Of a stretch of DNA of 64,000 nucleotides, positions 1-8,363 are shown in pieces. Origin of the DNA: Deltaproteobacteria bacterium Ga0077539 (lineage in GTDB: Bacteria; Myxococcota_A; Polyangia; Polyangiales; Ga0077539); the NCBI GenBank assembly GCA_001465015.1, contig LNEO01000085.1, positions 1 through 64,000 of the forward strand, in the 5' to 3' direction. The translations under genes and the position numbers were made by a program. Within the stretch, counting starts at the first letter, position 1; each line of letters starts with the position of its first letter. The notes beneath the pieces are model-generated. The model searched no databases and was not told the DNA's origin. It saw only the letters and a program-made list of their open reading frames with translations.

Positions 1-2
1 TC

Positions 3-1472
3 GAGGCGAGCGCGATGCCCGAGTGGCTCTTCGACGAGTCGCGCGCGCACGTCGGCGACACCGCCGAGACCGTCGCGCTCCTCACCCATTGGCTCCCGAC
101 GCGCGCAGCAAACGGTGACGACGACACGCACGAGCGCGAGCAAGAGCGCGAGCGGCTCGCTGGACTCTCGCTCGCGAGCTGGATGGAGGACGAGCTGCCC
201 AAGTGCCCCCGTGACGACGCGGACAAGCAGCGCGCTGCGCTCGGTCGATGGTGGAGCGCGCTGTCTGCGTGGGAGGCGTTCGCGCTCAACAAGCTGCTCA
301 CGGGAGCGTTTCGCGTAGGCGTCTCGGCAGGTCTCGTGCAGCGCGCCGTCGCCAACGCGATCGGCGTCGAGCTCTCGCGCGTTCAAGGCGCGTTGACCGG
401 GGATTTCACGCCCAGCGCGTCGCTTTTGTCCGAGCTCGAGTCGGCGACTTCGCCCGTCGACGTCTCCAAGCCGTACCCGTTCTTGCTGGCGCACCCGCTC
501 GAAGAGGACTTCGTCTTCGATCCTGCGCGGTGGCAGATCGAGCACAAGTGGGACGGCATTCGCGGGCAGATCGTCAAGCGCGCGGGGCAGTTGTTTCTCT
601 GGTCGCGCGGCGAGGAGCTCGTCACGGAGTCCTTTCCCGACCTGCGCGCGGCGCTCGAGGCCCTGCCCGACGGCACCACGATCGACGGAGAAATCCTCGC
701 GTGGAACGGCGAGCTCGACCAACCAGCCCCGTTCGCGACGCTGCAGACGCGGCTTCAGCGCAAGAACCTGACGGCCGCCGTGCTCAAGCAAGCGCCCGCC
801 CGCGTGATCGCCTACGACCTGCTCGAGCTCGACGGCCGAGACCAACGAGAGAGACCGCTCAGCGAACGGCGAGCGTCCCTCGAAGCGCTGGTGAAACGCG
901 CCGCGATCGCAGCGCTCTCGACCTCGCCGCTGCTCGAAGCCACGAGCCGCGACGACATCGAGTCGCTCCGCGCGAGCGCCCACGAGCACGGCGCCGAGGG
1001 CCTGATGCTCAAGGACCGCCAGAGTCCCTACGCGGTCGGACGCAAGCGCGGCCTGTGGTGGAAGCACAAGCGCGAACCGATGACCCTCGACGCGGTTCTC
1101 GTCTACGCGCAAGCCGGCTCGGGGCGCCGCGCCAACTTGTTTACCGACTACACGTTCGCGCTCTGGAAGGGCGACGAGCTCGTGAGCTTCGCGAAAGCAT
1201 ACTCGGGCCTCTCGGACGAAGAGCTCACCGAGCTCGACAAATGGATCCGAAAGAACACCCTCGAGAAGCACGGACCCGTGCGCGTCGTCCAACCCGCGCT
1301 CGTGTTCGAGCTCGCGTTCGAGGGAATCGCCAAGAGCAGCCGCCACAAGAGCGGTCTGGCCGTGAGGTTTCCCCGCATTTTGCGCTGGCGCAGGGACAAG
1401 CCCGCGCGCGAGGCCGACACCGTCGCGACCGCCGAGGCGCTGCTCACCGCGGCGACTCCTCCACCGAAGTGA
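3..1472 (+). CDS. ATP-dependent DNA ligase, N-terminally truncated by window edge
   Basis: Motif I EHKWDGIRGQ, plus DGEILAW, EGLMLKD and GLWWKHKREP. Frame is open to the window start. N-terminal VGDTAETVALL resembles the interior of ligases of the cisplatin-damage-response type. Confidence 0.9.
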   Translation, partial: EASAMPEWLFDESRAHVGDTAETVALLTHWLPTRAANGDDDTHEREQERERLAGLSLASWMEDELPKCPRDDADKQRAALGRWWSALSAWEAFALNKLLTGAFRVGVSAGLVQRAVANAIGVELSRVQGALTGDFTPSASLLSELESATSPVDVSKPYPFLLAHPLEEDFVFDPARWQIEHKWDGIRGQIVKRAGQLFLWSRGEELVTESFPDLRAALEALPDGTTIDGEILAWNGELDQPAPFATLQTRLQRKNLTAAVLKQAPARVIAYDLLELDGRDQRERPLSERRASLEALVKRAAIAALSTSPLLEATSRDDIESLRASAHEHGAEGLMLKDRQSPYAVGRKRGLWWKHKREPMTLDAVLVYAQAGSGRRANLFTDYTFALWKGDELVSFAKAYSGLSDEELTELDKWIRKNTLEKHGPVRVVQPALVFELAFEGIAKSSRHKSGLAVRFPRILRWRRDKPAREADTVATAEALLTAATPPPK

Positions 1473-2043
1473 CCGCCGAGCCGACGTCCACGCAGTACGG
1501 GAGCAGGCGCGCGATGTTGCGCGCGTCGTCGATCCCGCGGTGGTGCGTGCCCACGAGCGGAAGACCGACGACCCGAAGGGCGCCCGCCATCCCGAAGCGC
1601 TCCTCGGTGCCTCGCCGCTCGGAGAACGCGCGCTTGAGGTTCAAGTGTCGCCCGCCGAACGGCAGCCTCAGCTTGTTGCGCTTCGCCTCGATCTCGAACT
1701 GCGTGTTGTCGTAGTCGCCCCACGAGCAAAACAGCGCGTCGCCGTCGGCAAACCACAGCGACAGACCGTCCAGCGCCTCGGCCAGCGTGACTCCTTTGTC
1801 GACGTCGTACTGCCTGATTTTTGTGAGCTCCCTGCAAAACTCAGTCAGCTTCGGGTGCAGCTTCGGGCGCACGAAGCACTGATACTCATCGATCGGCTGG
1901 AGCGTGCTCGCGTCGACGAGCACTGCGCCGATCTCGATGATCTCGGTGTCGCGTCGACGAATCGAGCCGTCGTCGCAGCAAGTAGCCTCGAGGTCGATCA
2001 CGACGTAGCGCTCGCATTTCTCGTAGGATTCCCGGTGATTCAT
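1444..2043 (-). CDS. 3'-5' exonuclease, DEDDh family (KapD/ERI-like)
   Basis: YVVIDLEATCCDDGS...EIIEIGAVLVD exonuclease motif I and a FCSWGDYDNTQFE motif II region. MNHRESYEKCERYVVIDLEATC is the most natural start. Confidence 0.85.
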   Translation of the reverse strand: MNHRESYEKCERYVVIDLEATCCDDGSIRRRDTEIIEIGAVLVDASTLQPIDEYQCFVRPKLHPKLTEFCRELTKIRQYDVDKGVTLAEALDGLSLWFADGDALFCSWGDYDNTQFEIEAKRNKLRLPFGGRHLNLKRAFSERRGTEERFGMAGALRVVGLPLVGTHHRGIDDARNIARLLPYCVDVGSAVTSVEESPR

Positions 2044-3094
2044 GGTGAAGACTCCGGCCAACTCTGTGCGCCTGACTCGCGGCCGACGCCCGGACACCGT
2101 TCCGGACACGCTCGAAGGCCCGCACGCCCCCGGAGGTTACACGTGGGCCGCGCTCGTCGATCACCTCGTCGGCGCCCACGGCTCGCTCGCGCGGGTGGCC
2201 GAGCTCCTCGCCGAGAGCCGAGGGTATCGCGACGACGCTGCCAGCATCGAACGCGCGCTCCGACGGCTCCGCGCCCGCGCCGACAAGCCCGGCGGCGTCT
2301 GGGGCACCCGCGTGCTCGAGCGCTTCGGGCTACCGGACGAGCCGACGAGCCGCGCGCGCTGGATGGGCAGCTATCACTCTCGCTTCACGGACCTGCCCGT
2401 CGACGCGTGCGAGTCGCTGCTTCGCATGTGGGACTCGGGCCCCGTCCGCGAGTCGCGCGCGCGCGCTTGGATCGAGCTCGGCTTCGCCTCGGTCGCGCTG
2501 CGAAGACGAGCGCTCGACGCGGCCGATGAGCACCTCGCGAGCGCGCGGCTCGTCCTCGCCCGAGCACACCCCGCGGCGCTCGTAGAGTGGGCCCTCACAG
2601 CGGCCTTCGTCGCGTCGCGAAGAGCTTCGCCCGACCAGGTGACGAGCGCCCTCGCCCTCGCCGGCGACGCGCTCGAACGACACGCACACGAAATCGAGCC
2701 CGATGAGCTCGCGTGCCTCCACGCCCGATGGGTCGATCAGCGCGCCTTCGACCTCAACCGCACGCGCAACGCCGAGCGAGAGCGCGAAGCCATGGCGCTG
2801 TACGCGTCTCTCGAGGCGCGCGACGCGCCCCCCTTCGCGCGCAGCCGGCGCGAAAACGGGCTCGCCTACGCGCACATGCGCCTCGGGGCGCGAAGGGCAG
2901 CGCGCGAGCACGCAGAACGCGCAGCCCGGGCCGCAGGAGATGCGGGCGCTCTCCGCCTCCGCGCCATGGCGCTGCTCATGATCGTCAAGATCGACGGCGC
3001 GATCGCCGCGCAGGACGAGCTCGACCGAGCGCGCACGATCGCTCGAGCGCTCGGGGACGACGAGCTCCTCGCGCGAGTCGAGCGCGCGCGCTGA
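2042..3094 (+). CDS. Hypothetical alpha-helical (TPR-like) protein
   Basis: Long ORF with GC3-typical codon use and Ala/Arg/Leu-rich helical repeats. Start codon uncertain. Confidence 0.6.
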   Translation: MVKTPANSVRLTRGRRPDTVPDTLEGPHAPGGYTWAALVDHLVGAHGSLARVAELLAESRGYRDDAASIERALRRLRARADKPGGVWGTRVLERFGLPDEPTSRARWMGSYHSRFTDLPVDACESLLRMWDSGPVRESRARAWIELGFASVALRRRALDAADEHLASARLVLARAHPAALVEWALTAAFVASRRASPDQVTSALALAGDALERHAHEIEPDELACLHARWVDQRAFDLNRTRNAEREREAMALYASLEARDAPPFARSRRENGLAYAHMRLGARRAAREHAERAARAAGDAGALRLRAMALLMIVKIDGAIAAQDELDRARTIARALGDDELLARVERAR

Positions 3095-3145
3095 GCCCAC
3101 CGTCTCCGTCTTCGACGCTCCGCACGCAGTCGGGAGGCGCGATAT

Positions 3146-4345
3146 GTGCTAACTCCGAAGAAGCCGCGAGCGCCGATGCAACAGCCCGACGACAAGCGTC
3201 ACCCGAACCGGTCCGAACGTCCCAACCATCCCGCCGTCTCGTCGGACGAAGGCGCCGAAACGCTCGAAAAATGGGCGAGAGACGCGGCGACGCACGACCG
3301 CGCGAGGCTCGCGCTCGAGGTCGGCGCACAGCTCGGCGGGCTACAGTTTCGTGTGCGCGCGCGAGTGCTGGACGGCGCGCTCTCGATCCTGTTGCACGCT
3401 CCGGCGTCGGACCGCAGCGCGACCGACGCCACGCTCGAGACGCTTCGCGCGCTCGCCTCGTCGCTCGACCTGGACGAGCTACGAGCGACGCTCGAGGCGC
3501 TGCGGTCGGACACGCTCGCGCGACTCACGCTGATGCTCGGGCAAACGGAGCCGGCGCTCTTCGGCGTCGCGCTCTCTGCCTGGCCAGGGGCGCTCCCGTG
3601 GGTGTCCGCCGCGCGACTGATGGCGACCTGGCCGGGCGACGACGACGTGCGTCGCACGCTGTTCGCGCTGCTCGCGAGCGACGCGCGGGCGTCCAGCCGC
3701 GTTCGCGCGATCTCCGAGCTGGTCGCGCTCGGATCGTCATCGCAAACAATCGACGCGATCGCCAGCGCAGCCTCGGACGCAGTCCACGATCTTCGAACAG
3801 CCGCGGTCCGCGCGCTCGGTCGCATGGGCGCGACCGCCGCGCTCGTCTGCCTCCTCGATTCGCCGCACGCAACAGTGCGCGCCGACGCGAGGCTCCTGCT
3901 CGAACAGCTCGCCAAGCACCCCGACCAACGCCGCGCAGAGATCGTCGCGTCCCTCGTCGCTCAGTCGCTCGATCAACGTCAGTCCCCGCGCGACCGCTTC
4001 GAATCCCGGCGCGTGCTTCGATCGCTGGGCGTCCAGAGCGCCCCCGAGCCGTGGTCGCGCCTTCACCAGGACGCGGCCGACGGACTCGCGCACGAGGTCA
4101 GCACGCTGGCCAACCGCGTCGCGATCAGCGAATACGTCGAGGTGCTCGCGGACACCGACGATGAGCGCGCGTTTCGCGCGGTGCGAGACGCGCTCGCGGT
4201 GCGAGCCAAGGTCGGCCGCGCGCTGGCAGGGTTTCGCGCGTTTGTCAGGGGCCCCCGAGGCAGCGAAGCGCTGCACGAGCTCGAGCGCGACCTCGACGCC
4301 GTCGTCCGTGAGCGCGCGCACGAGCTCTCTCGAATGCGCGGCTGA
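3146..4345 (+). CDS. HEAT-repeat-like hypothetical protein
   Basis: Repeated helical units (VHDLRTAAVRALGRMGATAALVCLLDSPHATVRADARLLLEQLAK). Start may be the internal ATG at 3176. Confidence 0.65.
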   Translation: MLTPKKPRAPMQQPDDKRHPNRSERPNHPAVSSDEGAETLEKWARDAATHDRARLALEVGAQLGGLQFRVRARVLDGALSILLHAPASDRSATDATLETLRALASSLDLDELRATLEALRSDTLARLTLMLGQTEPALFGVALSAWPGALPWVSAARLMATWPGDDDVRRTLFALLASDARASSRVRAISELVALGSSSQTIDAIASAASDAVHDLRTAAVRALGRMGATAALVCLLDSPHATVRADARLLLEQLAKHPDQRRAEIVASLVAQSLDQRQSPRDRFESRRVLRSLGVQSAPEPWSRLHQDAADGLAHEVSTLANRVAISEYVEVLADTDDERAFRAVRDALAVRAKVGRALAGFRAFVRGPRGSEALHELERDLDAVVRERAHELSRMRG

Positions 4346-4350
4346 TCGGG

Positions 4351-6993
4351 TCAGTCTCGAAAGCGCTCTGGGAGCAGGCTCGACGGCCGCCCCGCGCACA
4401 CGACCCAGAGCTGATGCGCCGCGCGCGTCGAGGCGATGTGCAGAAGGTGCCGGTTCTCGTCACCCTCGGGAAACATGCTCTCGGTCACGTCGACCATCAC
4501 GACGTAGTCCCACTCGAGCCCCTTCACCTGCCGAACGTCCGTCACCTCGACGCCGTTCTTGAAGGTGAAATCCTGGTTGCGCACTCGCGTGAGCCGCGGG
4601 ACCTCGGCCTTCTCGAGCCCTTGATAATAGAGGTCCGCACGGTCCGGGTCCTTCGCGATCACGCACACGTTCGCGCGAGGCTCGTCGAGCATCAACCCGC
4701 GCAGCGCTTCGCCGAGAAACGCCATCGCCGCGCCCGTGTCCGCAAACCGATGCACTTCGACGGGGGCGCCCGATCGCGTCGCTTGCGGGGGATTGGGATC
4801 GGCCAACGGCCCGAGGACGTGCCGAGCGAACTCCAACACCTCTGCGGTCGAGCGATACCCGATCCGCAGCGGCTCGACGTCGACGCTCTGCAGCCCGAGG
4901 TCTTTGAGCACGCTGCGCCAATCGGTGAAGCCGTTGTCCATGAGCAGTCGCTGCGCGGTGTCGCCCGCGAGCGTCACGCTGCGCGCCGGCGTCACGCAAT
5001 CGAGCAAGAGCGAGAGCTCCATCGGCGAGAGGTCCTGCGCCTCGTCGACGAAGACGTGCTCGTACAAGAGCACGTTCTTTCGATCGCGACGAAGCGGGCC
5101 GCGCTTCTTCTGATAGAGCCGCAGCAGCAGCGCGTCGTCCTCGTAGTCGAGCGCGACGTCGTCGTCGCCTGCCCGCTCGTCGCGGCCGTCGATCGCCCGA
5201 TACGGATCGTCCTCGGGCTCGTCGTCGTCGCGAGAGCGCCGCTTCGAACGGCCCTCGCCGTCGCCGCCGACCTGCTCGACGTCGAGCATGTCGAGGGCGT
5301 CGTCGCGATCCTGCCGCGTACGCAGCGGCTTGACCTTGCGCTCTCGCTGCGCGTCATCGTCTTCGGTGACCAGATCGTCGCCGTCCTTCGGCGCTCCGGG
5401 CTCGTCCGCGATGCGCCCGACGCGATCGGCGCAGTAGCGCACGGCGCTCGCGAGCTCGTCGTCGCTGAACGCCTCCGGGTCGCGGGCGTCGAACGCCCGT
5501 CGCAAGAGCTTGAAGTTCGTGAGCAGCTCGGCCCAATCCCACACGACGTCTTGCGCCCGGCGACGAACGCGATCGAGCGCGCTCTCCACGGCCATGCGCG
5601 TGTCGCTCGAGAGCCCCGCGCCTTTGTCTCCAGCGACCTCGCGATCGCCGCGCAGCCAAAGCCCCATCGTCGCGACGCGCTGCGCCGGCGGCCACTCGGA
5701 CATCGAGCGCCACACGACGTCGGCCCGCGCGTGGTCGCGCGTCGAGCCGATCGCCCTGGTCACGGCTTGATCGATCGCGCGGGATTCGTCGGCGACGCGC
5801 TCGTCGATCAACTGCAACAGCACGGGGTGCTTCTTGAGCCGCGTGACGACCGTCGGCGTGTCCTCGGTGTACTCCGTCGGCAGCTTCGGCAAGTGCTTCT
5901 TGCGCTGCTGCATCGCCCAGTCGCGAAAGGTGCTCACCGTCACGCCTTCGACGCCGAGCGAAGGCAGCACGCGCGAGATGTAGCTCGCGAGCGCCTGGTT
6001 GAAGACGACGACCATCATCTTGTCGGCGCTGAACCGGCGAGGCTCCTGAAAGTTGAGGTACGCGATGCGGTGCAGACCGATCGTCGTCTTGCCCGAGCCC
6101 GCGCCGCCCTGAATCACGACGAGGCCCGAGGTCGGCTTGGAGATCAGCTCGAACTGTCGCTTATCGATGAGCGCGGGAATATCCGGCAGGTGTCGCTCTT
6201 CGCGCCCCGCGATGCGAACGCCGAGCCGGCCTCGCTTGATCAGGTACTCGTCGAGCGCGGGAGGACGCTCTGCCTTGCCCTGTCCTCCTGCCAGCTTGGT
6301 CGACGACGCGTCGATGCGATGCCACTTGGGCGGCGCGCCCCTTCGCACAAACGTCCCCTGCGGCGCGATCACGCGACGGAGCACAGAGTCCGCGACGACA
6401 ACCGCCCGACGGATGGACATCACGCCTTCGATCGTTCGGCCGGCGATCTCTTCTTCGTAATCGTCGCCTTCGCTGTAGCGGTAGTAGAGCTTGGACACCG
6501 GCGCGTCGCGCCAGTCGACGATGCGAACGCCGCGATCGGTGTCGACGTAGGTCCCGTTGCCCACGAGCACGTCCCGCATACGGCCGTTTTCGATGAGCCG
6601 CATGTGCCCGAAGTACGGCGACCCTTTGTCCACCCTCACCGCGGGGACCTCGGCGCGCCGCGCCATGATCCCTTGCAGGCGTTCCATCTGCTGCACGAGC
6701 GGCGGAAGGTCCTCGGTCCGCGCTTCGGCGATCTGATCGCGCAACGACAAGAGCTCTTCGTCGTAGCTCACTGTGTACTGCGTCTCGATCGACGCCAGCG
6801 CTTCGAGCGAACGCTGCAACAGCCCCGCTTCCTGGTCGACGATCGTGTCTCTCTCGGCGTCGGGTTCGTGCTCCGCAGCCACCGCTGGATCTGGGCGGTT
6901 TTCGGTCTCGGGTTCGGGCGTCGTATCAGCCACAGGTGCGTCTACTCCTTCGCGCTCGGACGATGGCCGCTCGCAAAAATGGCCGATGGGCAT
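4351..6993 (-). CDS. UvrD/Rep-family DNA helicase (HelD/helicase IV-like)
   Basis: Walker A GGAGSGKTTIGLHRIAYL; VFVDEAQDLSPMELSLL; superfamily I motifs near the C-terminus (VRQVKGLEWDYVVMVD). Confidence 0.9.
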   Translation of the reverse strand: MPIGHFCERPSSEREGVDAPVADTTPEPETENRPDPAVAAEHEPDAERDTIVDQEAGLLQRSLEALASIETQYTVSYDEELLSLRDQIAEARTEDLPPLVQQMERLQGIMARRAEVPAVRVDKGSPYFGHMRLIENGRMRDVLVGNGTYVDTDRGVRIVDWRDAPVSKLYYRYSEGDDYEEEIAGRTIEGVMSIRRAVVVADSVLRRVIAPQGTFVRRGAPPKWHRIDASSTKLAGGQGKAERPPALDEYLIKRGRLGVRIAGREERHLPDIPALIDKRQFELISKPTSGLVVIQGGAGSGKTTIGLHRIAYLNFQEPRRFSADKMMVVVFNQALASYISRVLPSLGVEGVTVSTFRDWAMQQRKKHLPKLPTEYTEDTPTVVTRLKKHPVLLQLIDERVADESRAIDQAVTRAIGSTRDHARADVVWRSMSEWPPAQRVATMGLWLRGDREVAGDKGAGLSSDTRMAVESALDRVRRRAQDVVWDWAELLTNFKLLRRAFDARDPEAFSDDELASAVRYCADRVGRIADEPGAPKDGDDLVTEDDDAQRERKVKPLRTRQDRDDALDMLDVEQVGGDGEGRSKRRSRDDDEPEDDPYRAIDGRDERAGDDDVALDYEDDALLLRLYQKKRGPLRRDRKNVLLYEHVFVDEAQDLSPMELSLLLDCVTPARSVTLAGDTAQRLLMDNGFTDWRSVLKDLGLQSVDVEPLRIGYRSTAEVLEFARHVLGPLADPNPPQATRSGAPVEVHRFADTGAAMAFLGEALRGLMLDEPRANVCVIAKDPDRADLYYQGLEKAEVPRLTRVRNQDFTFKNGVEVTDVRQVKGLEWDYVVMVDVTESMFPEGDENRHLLHIASTRAAHQLWVVCAGRPSSLLPERFRD

Positions 6994-7080
6994 ACGCGCC
7001 GGCGCCCCCTAGCGCAAGTGCATCCCCGACAATGAGTCCCGACCCCCGCGATTTGCGACGAAGTGACAACGGCGCGTCGC

Positions 7081-8221
7081 TCAGCGCGGCGGCGTCGCTC
7101 CACCCGCCGCCGGGGTTGTTGCCGCCGCCGGGGTCGTCGCGGTCCCTGCAGCAGCCGGGGCGGTCGCTCCCGCAGCGGCAGGCGGCGCGTCCGCTGCCGG
7201 TGCAGTCTCCGTCGCGGCGGGCGGCGGAGCGGTCGCAGGCTCTGGGCAGGTCGGGCACGTCGGGCACGGCGGCGCGGCGGGCGCCGCAGGCGGCGGCGGG
7301 GCGTCGAACGAGTGCGAGAAGTTCAGCGTGAGCAAGACGTTGTGGTCATCCGCTCGGTTGTTTCCGATCGGCTGAACGAGCAGGCGGAGCGCGTATTGCG
7401 CGCCGACCGAAAAGAAGTCGCTCACCTTGACGGAGCACGCGAATGTCGGGCGGCGCGTTGACGCCCGTCATTCCAGGCACCGGCGAAGTGAGGCCGAGGA
7501 AGTTCACCAACGTCTCGAGGCCGGCGTTGAACGAGAACATGCTCGACGAGTTGTCTTCGTAGCCGAGATACACACGGCCCATGAACGCGAAGCTGCCGCA
7601 CTCCGCGGTGCTGCCCATCGCGGCAGCCATCGTCCCTGCAGCGCAGCGCGCGGGAACCATCGCGCCGAACTGTAGAATCTCGTAGGTAGCGTCGATGCCG
7701 AACTCACCCTTGAACTTGCGACGGCCGGGGTCGTTGTAGAAATTTCGCAGGTACCCTGCCTGTCCAGAGGCACGGGCAGCGAAGCCCGCAAACGTGTCGC
7801 GGAAGAACAACGGGCTGATCCAGATCGAGTTGTCGCCGAAGTACCGGTCGTACCGCGCGCGAAGGAGGTAGTTCTCCGCGTTGCGCTGGTAGCCCGCGGC
7901 CATCATCATCGGATTCACCGCGAACCCGAGGTTCACGATGCCCTCGCTCGTCAGCTCGTTCGCGCCGCGCCGAAGCTGGTAGCGAACCGCAGCGTTGGCT
8001 GTCACGGAGCGGGCGTTTCCTTCGACGACCGCAGCTCCGACCTGCGCGCGAAGCCGATGCTCGTCCGTCGCCTCGACGCGACCGGCTCCGGCCTCGAACT
8101 GGTTGGCGTTGCGGTTGGCCACGGCGATGTCCTGCGCGGTCGCCAGCGAAGGAACAACCGTCGCACCGATGAGCGAAAGTGCCGCAATCGCGGCGCGAGA
8201 TGGATTGGCGTGAGTCGACAT
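7081..8221 (-). CDS. Outer-membrane beta-barrel-like protein, interrupted by an apparent frameshift near 7430-7470
   Basis: Signal peptide MSTHANPSRAAIAALSLIGATVVPSLATAQ. Frame A ends at ...LGLTSPVPGMTGVNAPPD. The coherent C-terminus (KVSDFFSVGAQYALRLLVQPIGNNRADDHNVLLTLNFSHSFD plus Pro/Ala tail) is in another frame. Confidence 0.7.
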
Positions 8222-8363
8222 GCTCGCGCTTGTCTCGTACTTCGTCCGGCCTGTCAAAAGACAAACGCCGCGGATAACGCCTCGTGATTCGCGGCTGGCT
8301 TCGCGAAATCGCCGTTGGACGCAGGGACGCTTCGCACGATTCGAATCGACGCACACAACGCAA

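Noticed and set aside
4414-7035. 873-aa plus-strand ORF
   Set aside because: Antisense to the HelD-like helicase, which has clear motifs.
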